Assembly (NCBI RefSeq): GCF_024055665.1
Contig: NZ_JAMXMC010000001.1
Span: forward strand, 186,001-250,000
Origin: Ideonella oryzae
Lineage (GTDB): Bacteria; Pseudomonadota; Gammaproteobacteria; Burkholderiales; Burkholderiaceae_C
Reading direction: 5' to 3'
Length of the DNA stretch: 64,000 bases
The notes below the pieces were generated by a model, which saw nothing but the letters and a program-made list of their open reading frames with translations, searched no databases and was not told the origin of the DNA. The position numbers were made by a program, and so were the translations under genes. Positions 34,365 to 43,692 of this stretch are shown here, piece by piece. How positions within the stretch are numbered: the first letter of the stretch is position 1; every line of letters starts with the position of its first letter.

Positions 34365-34404
34365 AAGCGGTCATGGACCACCGGCACACCGGCCGGCGCC
34401 AGGT

Positions 34405-37227
34405 TCAGAACTTGTGGTTCACACGCAGGGTGAAGGAGCGCATGCGCGGATCACCAACCCGCCCATCCCAACCGGCCCCCACCACGTTGTCCACGTTGTG
34501 CGCGCTGTACGAAGGCTTGGTGTCGAACAGGTTCTTCACACCGAAGGTCACGCTGGTGTCCTTGAAGCCCGTGTAGGTGGCCGACAGGTGGTACAGCGTG
34601 TAGCTCTTGACCCAGGTGGGCGCGTTGGGCGAGGTAACCCCGGAGCCAAAGCCGTCGACTTCGTCGCGGTAGTGACCTGTGAAGGACTGGACACCGGTGA
34701 CACTCCAGTCGCCGCGCGACCAGGTCAGCATGGCCTGATGCTTCCAGCGCACGTGCAGATCGTAGCCGTAGATCGCGTCCCCGAAGGAACCCACCAGTTC
34801 GGTCCACGGGTCGTTGGCACTGAAGCGCGACTTGTAGCTGTCGGTGTAGGTGCCATCGAGGCTGGCCACCCAGGTGTCCGGACCATCCTTCACATTGGCC
34901 GTCACGTTCAAGTCGACGCCGCGTGTCTTGGCCCCGGCCTGGTTCATGATCGGGGCATCGACCTCGGTGATGTAGCCATTTTCGTCGCGGACCACGTACT
35001 GTGAGTACTGGTCGTAGTGGGCCATCAGGGCCTGACCGGACAGCGCGGCGATCTTGTTGTTGATCTCGATGTTCCAGAAGTCGATGCTGGAAGTCAGCCA
35101 GGGAAGCGGCGAGGCCACCAAGCCGATGGACCATTGCTTGGAGGTCTCCGGCTTCAACTGGGGGTTGCTGGTGGTGACGATGTCCGGGCGGATGCCGCAG
35201 GCATTGGCATCGGTGCCGCCATTAGGGCACAACACCGGGTCGTTGATGTCGCTGTTGAACTGTCCAGTGCTGCTGCCACCATAGAGCTGCTCGAAGCCCG
35301 GTGCGTGGAAGCCCTTGCTGTAGGATGTGCGAAAGGCCAGTTCCGGCAGGGGTTGCCAGCGCAAGGCCACCTTCGGGTTGGTGGTGGAGCCAAAGTCGTT
35401 GTAGTGGTCGTAGCGCAGTGCCGTCTGCAGATCCAGGCTCTTCATGAGCGGAACGTCCAGCTCACCGAACACCGCGCTGATGTCGCGGCTGGCCTGGTCC
35501 AGCGAAGCCGGTGCGCTCACGCCATTGATCGTGGGATAGCTCGACTCGGATTCGTTGAACTTGTACTTCTCATTGCGGAGGTCCAATCCCAGCGCCATCG
35601 AGACGGCCCCCGCTGGCAGGCTGTAGATCTCATGCGACACGGTGGCGTCAAGCTCCGCCACGCTGGCCTGTCCACCGTAGAGCTTGGCGCCACGCGCCTT
35701 GGCGGCCTCCAGCAAAGCCATGGCCTCCGGTGTCTGGCTCTCGCCAGCCTTCAGGAAGGGGTTGATCAGCCCGGTGGCCATGGCCGCGCTCAGCTGGTCC
35801 TGGTACAAGTAGCCGTCACCCAGCGTGGTGTCGGCCTTGCTCTGGGCATAGGACAGACCCGTCTTGTAGTCCCAGTCGCCGGCCAGTACGCCCTCCAGGC
35901 CCAGCAGCACACGGTAGGCGTCGGTCTTGGTGTTCTGCTGACGCGGACCACATTCCAGGCAGCGCCACCGGATCAGTTCATCTTTGGTGTTGTCGAAGCC
36001 AGGCACCAGACCGGTCAGGTCCTGGTAATAGGGCGAACGCACCAGATTGCCGTTGGCATCCTTGATGTACGCCGGGTACAGCGCGCCGGCTGACTTGGTG
36101 GTGAGCTGGATCGGGGTGTATTCCACCGCAGATTCGGTGTGGGAAGCCACCACCTCCGCCGTCAGCATGTGATCGGGCGACAGCCGGAAGTTGGCCTTGG
36201 ACACCAGGTTGAAGCGATCCACCGGCTGCATCAGGCTCCACTGCTTGCCGTAGTCGTAGGCACAAGCCTTGTTGTTGTTGTTGAAGCCGGTGATGTCGCC
36301 TCGGTAGGCGACCATGTCGGTGCCCGCAGAGCAATCCCCTTGCAGGGCCAGCAGGTTGGCCTTGTTGTAGGACTGGGTGTCCCCGGGCAGGGTGTAGTAG
36401 CCCGACAGCGCCGTGCCGGACGATGCGCCGATGGTGGCGAACGGCGTGCCGGTGGTGTCCGGCGCCAGGCCACGGTCGGGCTGGTAGCCGTTCTGGAACG
36501 AACGCTGGGTACCCCGCAGGCGGTTGTTGGTGTCGTAGGTCAGGCTGAACAGTGCGTTGTAGCCATCGGCCTCGTAGTCACCCACCCCACCCAACACCGA
36601 GAGGCGGTACATGTCACCGCCCCCATGCTGGGTCTTGTCGGCCGAGGCCGTCATCTCCAGGCCCTGGTAGTCACGCTTCAGGATGAAGTTGATCACCCCC
36701 CCAATGGCATCGGTCCCGTAGATGGCGGAGGCCCCGTCCTTGAGCACCTCGATCCGATCAACCGCCGCCATCGGAATGGAGTTCAAGTCGACCGAGGTGC
36801 CATTCAACCCATGGGTGGAGAGACGCCGGCCGTTGAGCAGCACCAGCGTGTACTGTGCGCCCAGGCCCCGCAGCGAAGCGCTGGCGGCACCGTTGTTGTG
36901 GGGGCGGTCGGCCGTGCTGTTGAGGAAGTCCCCGCCCTGGTTGGTCGTCATGTTGTCGACGCCATTGCCGTTCGACGACAGGGTCGCAACAAACTGCTCG
37001 GCACTGGTGATGCCCTGCTTGACCAGGTCCTGCGCCTGGATGACCTGCAAGGCCACGGCCCCTTCGTCCCGCACCCGCTTGATGCTGGAACCCGTGACCT
37101 CGATGCGCTGAGGCTTGCCCTCGTCCTTCTTCGGCGTGGGCGGAGCATCCTGGGCGTAAGCCATCGCAGGGAGCACCAAACCCACCATGACCAGGCTCTG
37201 CGTGAGCCGATTCAGCTTGAACAACAA
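34405..37227 (-). CDS. TonB-dependent outer-membrane receptor
   Basis: About 940 residues: signal peptide (FKLNRLTQSLVMVGLVLPAMAYA), a TonB-box-like QRIEVTGSSIKR, a plug domain (SASLRGLGAQYTLVLLNGRRLS, YGTDAIGGVINFILK), then a 22-strand barrel ending in the C-terminal FTLRVNHKF. Paired cysteines in predicted loops (CSAGTD..C, RCLECG, CPNGGTDANACG) suggest extracellular disulfides. No ATG suits the start: the best ribosome-binding site, GAGGAGAGG, precedes TTG codons at 37227 and 37224; the ATG at 37275 would add 16 residues before the signal peptide. Located beside a peptide/murein recycling operon, so a peptide substrate is possible; siderophore or B12 use cannot be excluded. Confidence 0.85.
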   Translation of the reverse strand: MLFKLNRLTQSLVMVGLVLPAMAYAQDAPPTPKKDEGKPQRIEVTGSSIKRVRDEGAVALQVIQAQDLVKQGITSAEQFVATLSSNGNGVDNMTTNQGGDFLNSTADRPHNNGAASASLRGLGAQYTLVLLNGRRLSTHGLNGTSVDLNSIPMAAVDRIEVLKDGASAIYGTDAIGGVINFILKRDYQGLEMTASADKTQHGGGDMYRLSVLGGVGDYEADGYNALFSLTYDTNNRLRGTQRSFQNGYQPDRGLAPDTTGTPFATIGASSGTALSGYYTLPGDTQSYNKANLLALQGDCSAGTDMVAYRGDITGFNNNNKACAYDYGKQWSLMQPVDRFNLVSKANFRLSPDHMLTAEVVASHTESAVEYTPIQLTTKSAGALYPAYIKDANGNLVRSPYYQDLTGLVPGFDNTKDELIRWRCLECGPRQQNTKTDAYRVLLGLEGVLAGDWDYKTGLSYAQSKADTTLGDGYLYQDQLSAAMATGLINPFLKAGESQTPEAMALLEAAKARGAKLYGGQASVAELDATVSHEIYSLPAGAVSMALGLDLRNEKYKFNESESSYPTINGVSAPASLDQASRDISAVFGELDVPLMKSLDLQTALRYDHYNDFGSTTNPKVALRWQPLPELAFRTSYSKGFHAPGFEQLYGGSSTGQFNSDINDPVLCPNGGTDANACGIRPDIVTTSNPQLKPETSKQWSIGLVASPLPWLTSSIDFWNIEINNKIAALSGQALMAHYDQYSQYVVRDENGYITEVDAPIMNQAGAKTRGVDLNVTANVKDGPDTWVASLDGTYTDSYKSRFSANDPWTELVGSFGDAIYGYDLHVRWKHQAMLTWSRGDWSVTGVQSFTGHYRDEVDGFGSGVTSPNAPTWVKSYTLYHLSATYTGFKDTSVTFGVKNLFDTKPSYSAHNVDNVVGAGWDGRVGDPRMRSFTLRVNHKF

Positions 37228-37614
37228 CGTACCTCTCCTCTCAGATGAACAAAATCCCTGTTTCAATTCATTCACCTGTCATCAGCAGGTTCTGGCTTTC
37301 AGCGTAGGCAAGGCCGTGCACGAACAACAATGCCGACTTGTGCCGGGGCAATAACCTGGACTCATACCCCGCGATGCGACCACCGGCCGTGACAAGCCGT
37401 TTTGGTGCGGTCACTCGGGCCTCGCCGAGGAGGCCTGCCCCAAGACGGCGCGAAGACATGTCCCAAACGAACAGAAACATGCTTCGTGTTTCGCAAAATC
37501 TGGACCACAAACCCAGATTGCACGTTTCTGGTTCATGTCGGATCGTTTGGCTCAGCCCGTCCCATCGCCGCCAGAAATCAACCACCATTCGTGCGGTCTG
37601 TCGCGCCACGGCAC
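37228..37614. other. Intergenic/promoter region upstream of the TonB receptor, no gene recognised
   Basis: About 390 bases of lower G+C between the receptor start and the terminator of the preceding operon. It contains the ribosome-binding site GAGGAGAGG (37232-37240) and an interrupted repeat CATGT...ACATG around 37457-37481. A 120-residue open frame here on the minus strand has no recognisable motif. I could not identify a Fur box or riboswitch. Confidence 0.55.
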
Positions 37615-37639
37615 AAAAAAGCCGACGCACTGCGTCGGC
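37615..37639 (-). terminator. Strong intrinsic terminator after the aspartoacylase-type gene
   Basis: On the minus strand GCCGACGCA-G-TGCGTCGGC (stem about 9 bp, positions 37621-37639) is followed directly by TTTTTT (37620-37615). It lies 22 bases past the stop of the 37661-38605 gene. It ends the Dpp/amidase operon and separates it from the TonB receptor, which must have its own promoter. Confidence 0.88.
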
Positions 37640-37660
37640 CGGTCATGCGTGCTCTGGCAT

Positions 37661-38605
37661 CTAGCGAAAACGCCCGGAAGGGCGTGCCAGGTAGAACCAC
37701 TCCTGGCCAACGGGCGCCCGATCATTGGGAAACAGCAGAACCACGTCCTCGGTCGCACGCAGCACGACCCCATCGGCCCGGGTGCCGATCACCTCGCCCT
37801 TGGCCACGGGATCGAAACTGCGCCAGGCGCGTGCAAAGGTGTCCCCCTCGCTGGCGCGATCCACCACGTCGAAGATCTGCAAGCCATCCATCGACGCCTG
37901 CGGCGGCGGCGGCGCATCGCGCAACATCCCCAGATGGGCCAGCGCATTGAGGATGGCCCGATAGGCCACCTCGGGCGCCTCAAGCGCCTGGTGCTGCCCA
38001 CACTCCAGCGTCACGCCCCAGCCGCCCTGGCGGCGCATGTACTCGGTCGTACCCACGCCATAGTCCACCGACAGGTCGCCCCCGGTGACCCCGGCGGCGG
38101 CCCGGCGCTCCACGCCCGCGGCGTAGGTGGACAACCAGCCCCACACGCCTCGCCCCACCCCGAGGGCGCGGGCGAAGGCCTGTTCCTTGGCCTCATGGAC
38201 GAAGGGCTCGATGGCGCCCGTGTTGTCACGCGGGCCCACCATCACGAAGCCCGGCCCGCCCCCCTGGAAGGAATGCAGGTCCAGCAGCACCTCGTGCTCG
38301 GACAGCAGCGGGCACAGCCAGTTGGCCACCTGGTCCTCGAACTCGACCGGCGTGGCGGTCGGCATCAGCCGGCGGTTGAGGTTGCGGTCACCGTTGCGCT
38401 CGCCCTTCTGGAAGGCCAGCGGGTTGCTGATGGGCACCAGGGTCAGCGTGCCGCAGTCCAGTGCCATTTCGCCGCGGTCCAGCGCGTCGATGAGGCGCCG
38501 GATGGCGATGCCGCCGCAGACCTCGTTGCCGTGCACCGTGCCCAGCACCAGCAGCCGCGGCCCGGGCCGCGGCGAGACATATTGAACCGACTTGAAGGAC
38601 AGCAT
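37661..38605 (-). CDS. Succinylglutamate desuccinylase/aspartoacylase-family metallohydrolase
   Basis: 314 residues, M14-like zinc hydrolase. Seen: LGTVHGNEVCGG (zinc ligands H25 and E28), NLNRRLMP, and DLHSFQGGG (third ligand His, about 120). The C-terminal third is a barrel-sandwich-like domain (VDRASEGDTFARAW, KGEVIGTRADG). AstE-type enzymes cleave acyl-amino acids; related M14 proteins (MpaA) cleave the gamma-D-Glu-DAP bond of murein peptides. It is the last gene of the operon with the peptide ABC transporter and AmiD-type amidase, so an amidase/peptidase role on imported peptides is a reasonable inference. Confidence 0.82.
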   Translation of the reverse strand: MLSFKSVQYVSPRPGPRLLVLGTVHGNEVCGGIAIRRLIDALDRGEMALDCGTLTLVPISNPLAFQKGERNGDRNLNRRLMPTATPVEFEDQVANWLCPLLSEHEVLLDLHSFQGGGPGFVMVGPRDNTGAIEPFVHEAKEQAFARALGVGRGVWGWLSTYAAGVERRAAAGVTGGDLSVDYGVGTTEYMRRQGGWGVTLECGQHQALEAPEVAYRAILNALAHLGMLRDAPPPPQASMDGLQIFDVVDRASEGDTFARAWRSFDPVAKGEVIGTRADGVVLRATEDVVLLFPNDRAPVGQEWFYLARPSGRFR

Positions 38606-38648
38606 GGCAGGGCGCCTCCTTGCGCGCCCGGAGAAGAGAGCACGGGGT

Positions 38649-39611
38649 TCAGACCCGGTGACAGGCCAGATGGCGACCCTGCACTTCGCGCCAGACCGGC
38701 ACCTGGGCTGCGCACTCGGCCGTGGCCCGGGGACAGCGCTGGTGGAAGGCACAGCCGGAAGGCGGCGCCAGCGGGCTGGGCAGCTCGCCTTGCAGGTGGA
38801 TGCGCTGCACCTTGGCCGAGGCTGGGGCCAGCGTGGGCGCCGCGCTGAGCAAGGCCTGGGTGTAGGGGTGCAGCGGCGCCTGCAGCACCGCGTCACGCGG
38901 GCCCTGCTCCACCGCGCGGCCCAGGTACATCACCATCACCTCGTCGGCCATGTGCTCCACCACGCCCAGGTTGTGCGAGATGAACACATAGCCGGTGCCA
39001 TTGGCCGCCTGCAGGTCCTTGAACAGGTTGAGGATCTGGGCCTGCACCGAGACATCCAGCGCCGAGGTGGGCTCGTCGGCCACCACCACGCGCGGGTTGA
39101 GGATCATGGCGCGGGCGATGGCGATGCGCTGACGCTGCCCGCCCGAGAACATGTGCGGATAGCGCAGCAGATGGCCTTCGGCCAGGCCGACCTCGCGAAT
39201 CATGCGGGCCATGCGCTCCCAGCGGGCGGCGCGGTCCAGCGGCGTGTTCAGCAGCAGCGGCTCGGCCAGCGTCGCGGCAATGCTCTTGCGCGGGTTGAGG
39301 GCCGCGAACGGGTTCTGGAACACCATCTGCACCTGGCGGCGCAGTGTGGCCCGGGCCGCGGCGTCGGCCTGGCCGACCGGCTGACCGTCCAGCCACAGCT
39401 CGCCGGCCGTGGGCGTCTCGATCAGCGCCAGCTGGCGCGCCAGCGTGGACTTGCCGCAGCCCGATTCACCCACCACCGCCAGCGTGCGACCGGGCTGCAC
39501 CGCAAAGCTCACACCGTCCAACGCCTTCAGCAGCCGGGGTGTCTGCCACCAGTGCGCACGCACCGGGTAGTGCCGGGCCAGGCCGCGGGCTTCCAGCAGG
39601 ATCTCGCTCAT
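38649..39611 (-). CDS. dppF: Peptide ABC transporter ATP-binding protein, DppF-type
   Basis: 320 residues. Seen: Walker [10 protein letters not shown] (49-57), [16 protein letters not shown], signature [14 protein letters not shown], Walker [13 protein letters not shown], and an oligopeptide-type C-terminal region with three cysteines ([16 protein letters not shown]). The last element is the Fe-S-like C-terminal domain of the OppF/DppF subfamily. Energises the importer with DppD. The start overlaps the dppD stop (ATGA). Confidence 0.9.
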   Translation of the reverse strand: MSEILLEARGLARHYPVRAHWWQTPRLLKALDGVSFAVQPGRTLAVVGESGCGKSTLARQLALIETPTAGELWLDGQPVGQADAAARATLRRQVQMVFQNPFAALNPRKSIAATLAEPLLLNTPLDRAARWERMARMIREVGLAEGHLLRYPHMFSGGQRQRIAIARAMILNPRVVVADEPTSALDVSVQAQILNLFKDLQAANGTGYVFISHNLGVVEHMADEVMVMYLGRAVEQGPRDAVLQAPLHPYTQALLSAAPTLAPASAKVQRIHLQGELPSPLAPPSGCAFHQRCPRATAECAAQVPVWREVQGRHLACHRV

Positions 39612-40561
39612 GCCGTGGCCTCCTCGTCCTGCGGCACCCGGGGATGCAGGCAGCGCACCACGCCCTGCCAGGCCGGCCGGGCGGCATGGCAGTCGGCCCG
39701 GACCGCCGCGCAGCGCGGTGCAAACAGGCAGCCTGCGGGGCGGTCCACGCCAGCCGGCACGCTGCCCGGCAAGGCCGGCAGGCGGGCCTGGCCCCGGCTG
39801 CGCTCGGGCAGCGCGGCCAGCAAAGCCGCCGTGTAGGGGTGACGCGGCTGGTCGAACAGCGTGTCGGCCGGCCCGGTCTCGATGATCTGGCCGGCGTACA
39901 TCACGGCCACCCGCTGGGCCAGTTCGGCCACCACGCCCAGATCGTGCGTGATCATGATCAGCCCCATGCCCTGCTCTTTCTGCAGCCGGCGCAGCAGGTC
40001 CAGGATCTGGGCCTGGATGGTCACATCCAGCGCGGTGGTGGGTTCGTCAGCGATCAAGAGCCGCGGCTGGCAGGCCACCGCCATCGCGATCATCACCCGC
40101 TGGTTCATGCCGCCCGAAAGCTCATGCGGGTAGGCGCGCAGGCGGCTGCGCGCATCCGGGATCTCGACCTGCTCCAGCAGTTCCAGCGTGCGCTGGCGCT
40201 GCGCCGCGCCGCGCAGGCCCAGGTGGGCGCGCAGCACCTCGGCGATCTGGTCGCCCACGCGGTAGGCCGGGTTCAGCGCCGTCAGCGCGTCCTGGAACAC
40301 CATCGCGATCTCGCGGCCGATCACCTGCCGGCGCTCGCGCGGGCGCAGGCGCAGCAGGTCGCGGCCCATGAACTCCACCGCCTCGGCCTGGACCTGGCCC
40401 GGCGGATCGATCAGGCCCATCAGCGCCATCATGCTGACCGACTTGCCCGAGCCCGATTCGCCCACCAGGCCCAGCACCTCGCCGGCGGCCACGTCCAGGT
40501 CCAGGCCCTCGACGGCCACCGAGTCGCCAAAGCGCACGCCCAGGTTTCGCACACGCAGCAT
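39608..40561 (-). CDS. dppD: Peptide ABC transporter ATP-binding protein, DppD-type
   Basis: 317 residues. Seen: [18 protein letters not shown] (Walker A), [29 protein letters not shown] (signature), [13 protein letters not shown] (Walker B), and the C-terminal cysteine-containing tail [14 protein letters not shown] typical of OppD/DppD. The frame is open upstream through dppC; the ATG at 40561 overlaps the dppC stop by one base. Confidence 0.9.
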   Translation of the reverse strand: MLRVRNLGVRFGDSVAVEGLDLDVAAGEVLGLVGESGSGKSVSMMALMGLIDPPGQVQAEAVEFMGRDLLRLRPRERRQVIGREIAMVFQDALTALNPAYRVGDQIAEVLRAHLGLRGAAQRQRTLELLEQVEIPDARSRLRAYPHELSGGMNQRVMIAMAVACQPRLLIADEPTTALDVTIQAQILDLLRRLQKEQGMGLIMITHDLGVVAELAQRVAVMYAGQIIETGPADTLFDQPRHPYTAALLAALPERSRGQARLPALPGSVPAGVDRPAGCLFAPRCAAVRADCHAARPAWQGVVRCLHPRVPQDEEATA

Positions 40562-41487
40562 CAGCGGGCCTTTCGCAGCTTGGGGTCCAGCGCATCGCGC
40601 AGGCCATCGCCCAGCAGGTTCACGCACAGCACCGTGACCAGGATCACCAGGCCCGGCAGCATCACCACCCAGGGTGCGCGCACCAGGTAGTCCCGGGCGG
40701 CCGACAGCATGGTGCCCCACTCGGGCGTGGGCGCCTGCACGCCCAGGCCCAGGAAGCCCAGGCCGGCCACCTCCAGGATCGACGAGGAGAAACTCAGCGT
40801 CGCGTTGACCAGCAGCGGCGCCATGCAGTTGGGCAGCACGGTGTTGAACATCAGCCGCGCGTTGCCCGCGCCGGCCAGGCGGCTGGCGGTCACGTAGTCC
40901 TTGGGCAGTTCGCCCAGCGCCGCGGCCCGGGTCAGCCGCACATAGCCCGGCAGTGCGCCGATCGCGATCGCCAGCACGGTGTTGATCGCCCCCGGGCCCA
41001 GCACCGTGATGACGCAGATGGCCAGCAGCAGGCCGGGCAAGGCCAGCATCACATCCATCACCCGCATCACCGCCGGGGCCAGCCAGCGCGGATGGAACGC
41101 CGCCAACAGGCCCAGGGCCACCCCGGGCAGCAGCGACAACAGCACCGAGGCCAGGCCGATGCCCAGCGAGATGCGGCCGCCCCACAGCAGGCGCGAGAGG
41201 ATGTCGCGGCCCAGCTCATCGGTGCCCAGCGGAAAGCGGGCCTGTCCACCCACCTGCCAGACCGGGGGGGTCAGCAAGGCATCGCGGTACTGCTGCACCG
41301 GGTCGTGTGGCGCCAGCCAGGGCGCCAGCAGCACGGCCAGGCCGATCAGCGCCAGCACCGCCAGTGCCACCACGGCGCCGCGGTGGGCGGTGAAGGCGCG
41401 GGTGACGTCGCGGCCGGCCGCCAGGCGGGCCTGCCAGCGGGCCCAGCCGCCCGGTGCCTGCACGGCGGAAATGTCGGTCGTGCTCAT
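40561..41487 (-). CDS. dppC: Peptide ABC transporter permease, DppC-type
   Basis: 308 residues with about six helices. It starts with a 28-residue polar N-terminus ([10 protein letters not shown]), then the OppC-N helix. Also seen: [22 protein letters not shown] and the EAA loop region ([26 protein letters not shown]), which contacts the ATPases. It pairs with DppB, whose stop overlaps its start by four bases. Confidence 0.9.
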   Translation of the reverse strand: MSTTDISAVQAPGGWARWQARLAAGRDVTRAFTAHRGAVVALAVLALIGLAVLLAPWLAPHDPVQQYRDALLTPPVWQVGGQARFPLGTDELGRDILSRLLWGGRISLGIGLASVLLSLLPGVALGLLAAFHPRWLAPAVMRVMDVMLALPGLLLAICVITVLGPGAINTVLAIAIGALPGYVRLTRAAALGELPKDYVTASRLAGAGNARLMFNTVLPNCMAPLLVNATLSFSSSILEVAGLGFLGLGVQAPTPEWGTMLSAARDYLVRAPWVVMLPGLVILVTVLCVNLLGDGLRDALDPKLRKAR

Positions 41488-42497
41488 GCCTGCCCCCGGA
41501 TGCGCGGGTTGACCACGCCGTAGAGAAGATCGACCACCAGATTCACCGCAATGAAGGTGCAGGCGGCCATCAGGATGCCGGTCTGGATCACCGGGTAGTC
41601 GCGCCGGGCGATGGCCTCGATCAGCCACTTGCCGATGCCGGGCCAGGAGAAGATGGTTTCGGTCAGCACCGCGCCGGCCAGCAGGCTGCCGGTCTGCATG
41701 CCGATCACCGTCAGCACCGGCACCAAGGCATTGCGCAGGCCGTGCACCACGACCACCCGCCAGGGCGACAGGCCCTTGGCCCGCGCGGTGCGCATGTAGT
41801 CCTCGCGCAGCACCTCCAGCATGCTGGAGCGGCTCATGCGCGCGATCACCGCCATCGAGCTGGTGCCCAGCACGATGGCCGGCAGCAGCAGGTGCAGCAG
41901 GGCCGAGCCGAAGGCACCGGCCTGGCCGGAGGCCAGCGCGTCCCACAGCAAGAAGCCGGTCACCACCGGGATGTCGTACTCGACGCTGATCCGGCCCGTC
42001 ACCGGTGTCCAGCCCAGCGTGACCGAGAAGTACATGATGAGGATCAGCCCCCACCAGAACACCGGCATCGAGTAGCCCACGGTGGCCAGGCCCATCACGC
42101 CATGGTCCAGAAAGCTGCCGCGGCGCAGCGCGGCGGTCACGCCGAGCAGCCCGCCCACCAGCACCGCCACCAGCAGCGCCGCCAGCGCCAGCTCCACCGT
42201 GGCCGGGAACAGCGCGGCGAACTCCTGCGCCACCGGCTGGTGGCTGACCAGCGAGTCGCCCAGGTTGCCATGCGCCAGCTGGCCCAGGTAGTCCAGGTAC
42301 TGCTGCCACAGCGGCTGGTCCAGCCCCAGCCGGTGCAGCAGCGCCGCATGGGCCTGCGGGTCCAGATGACGCTCGCCCATCATGATCTCGACCGGGTCGC
42401 CCGGCACCAGCCGGATCAGGCCGAAGGCCACCAGGGTCACCCCCAGCACCGTGGGCACCAGGGTCAGCAGTTTGCGCAGCAGGAATTGGAACAGCAT
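41484..42497 (-). CDS. dppB: Peptide ABC transporter permease, DppB-type
   Basis: 337 residues. Seen: the conserved N-terminus LFQFLLRKLLTLVPTVLGVTLVAF with IRLVPGDPVEIMMGE, the loop GLDQPLWQQYLDYLGQLAHGNLGDSL, and the EAA motif REDYMRTARAKGLSPWRVVVVHGLRNAL. Together with DppC it forms the channel. First transporter gene after the amidase gene, 47 bases downstream. Confidence 0.9.
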   Translation of the reverse strand: MLFQFLLRKLLTLVPTVLGVTLVAFGLIRLVPGDPVEIMMGERHLDPQAHAALLHRLGLDQPLWQQYLDYLGQLAHGNLGDSLVSHQPVAQEFAALFPATVELALAALLVAVLVGGLLGVTAALRRGSFLDHGVMGLATVGYSMPVFWWGLILIMYFSVTLGWTPVTGRISVEYDIPVVTGFLLWDALASGQAGAFGSALLHLLLPAIVLGTSSMAVIARMSRSSMLEVLREDYMRTARAKGLSPWRVVVVHGLRNALVPVLTVIGMQTGSLLAGAVLTETIFSWPGIGKWLIEAIARRDYPVIQTGILMAACTFIAVNLVVDLLYGVVNPRIRGQA

Positions 42498-42544
42498 CGG
42501 GTCAGCCGGGGCGCGAGAGTCGTCAGGCAGTCATCAGGCCGGCC

Positions 42545-43447
42545 TCAGGGCGTGGCGTCCGCGCCCAGCATGCGCATGCCGCCGGGCGTGTTGGCCACCG
42601 ACAGCAGTGCGGCGCTCTGCGCATCGGGCAGGCCATCGTAACGGCCGGGCCGGTACTTCATCTGGAAGGCCGACAGCACGCGGCGCGTGGCGTGGTCGAG
42701 CTGGCCGCTGCGCTCCAGCCCGTAGCCAAAGGCGATCAGCTGGTCCTGGAACCAGCCCACATCGGGCAGCTGGGCTGCAAAGCGGGGCTGGGCCGCCGCC
42801 ACCTGGGCCGCATCGGGCCAGGGGATCAGGTCGGCCTCGGCCAGCCGGTGCCAAGGGAAGGACGGCCCCGGGTCCTGCTTGGACTGGGGCTGGATGTCGC
42901 TGTGGCCCAGGATGCGATCGGGCCGGATGTGGTGGCGCGCGACGATCTCCTTGCACAGCTGGATGACCTGCTGGATCTGCTCTTCCGGAAAGGGCACGAA
43001 ATCCTGGTCGCCCGGCTCGGCCGGCTCGCGCCGCGGGCCGCTGTTGACGATCTCGATGCCGATGCTGCTGGAGTTGAGCAGCGAAGCACCCTTCCAGTAG
43101 CTGGGGCCGGCATGCCAGGCCCGCTGGCCCTCATCGACCAGCTGGTAGACCTCGACCGGGGTCTCGCGCACCAGGTAATGGGCGCTGACCGGCGGCCGAT
43201 CCGGACGCTCGGTGGTCAGGATGTCCATCGAGTGGTCGAAATTGGCCTCGGTGTAGTGCAGGATCAGGTACAGCACCCGGCTGTCCTGGTTCTGCGAGAC
43301 ATGGCTGCGATCGATCCTCAGTGCCGAAGGCAGGGCCTGGATGGTTGTCGGCCCCGACACCGGCGTGGCGCATCCGGTCAGCATGGCCAGGGCCGACAGC
43401 CCCAGCACGGCAGCGGCGCGGCGCGCCCGTTCACTACGTTGTTGCAT
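42545..43447 (-). CDS. amiD: N-acetylmuramoyl-L-alanine amidase, AmiD-type lipoprotein
   Basis: 300 residues. Seen: a lipoprotein signal with lipobox LTGC (Cys26), an amidase_2 domain with zinc ligands in LILHYTEAN (His) and LGHSDIQPQSKQDPG (His, Asp/Lys), and SIGIEIVNSG (Glu). A C-terminal peptidoglycan-binding-like domain follows (FQDQLIAFGYGLERSGQLDHATRRVLSAFQMKYRP). AmiD is an outer-membrane lipoprotein that removes the peptide from MurNAc, including anhydro forms. Here it heads the operon of the peptide importer and would release stem peptides for it. Confidence 0.9.
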   Translation of the reverse strand: MQQRSERARRAAAVLGLSALAMLTGCATPVSGPTTIQALPSALRIDRSHVSQNQDSRVLYLILHYTEANFDHSMDILTTERPDRPPVSAHYLVRETPVEVYQLVDEGQRAWHAGPSYWKGASLLNSSSIGIEIVNSGPRREPAEPGDQDFVPFPEEQIQQVIQLCKEIVARHHIRPDRILGHSDIQPQSKQDPGPSFPWHRLAEADLIPWPDAAQVAAAQPRFAAQLPDVGWFQDQLIAFGYGLERSGQLDHATRRVLSAFQMKYRPGRYDGLPDAQSAALLSVANTPGGMRMLGADATP

Positions 43448-43535
43448 TACCCGTGATTGTGGTCTGAGCCCTGAGTGGACTGCAGCTTAGGAGCCGCCAG
43501 CCGCCGGGGGCCAATGTCAATCCGCGCCGAGGGTA

Positions 43536-43620
43536 TAACCCCCGGTTAAGGCCACCCCGTCGAGAACGACCCGCTCGCCCCAGACCGGAGCAATGATCAT
43601 GCCCTGAGGTTATGGGAACC
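43536..43620. promoter_or_regulatory. LysR-type T-N11-A box and second dyad in the divergent amiD/dadA promoter
   Basis: The 245-base gap between the two murein-peptide operons contains TAACCCCCGGTTA (43536-43548), a 5-bp inverted repeat that fits the T-N11-A rule for LysR sites. The related dyad GGTT-N5-AACC lies at 43608-43620. The plus-strand operon encodes a LysR protein (48743-49642). This regulator probably binds here to control both operons together. Confidence 0.55.
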
Positions 43621-43692
43621 CCTCGCGCTTTCATTGGCCCCGCACCGGCAGGCTCCGTACCCTTGGCTCCGTTGCAGATTCTTGTTGCGGAG

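Noticed and set aside
37268-37630. 120-residue minus-strand frame before the TonB receptor
   Set aside because: It spans the terminator of the preceding operon and the receptor promoter, and shows no recognisable motif.
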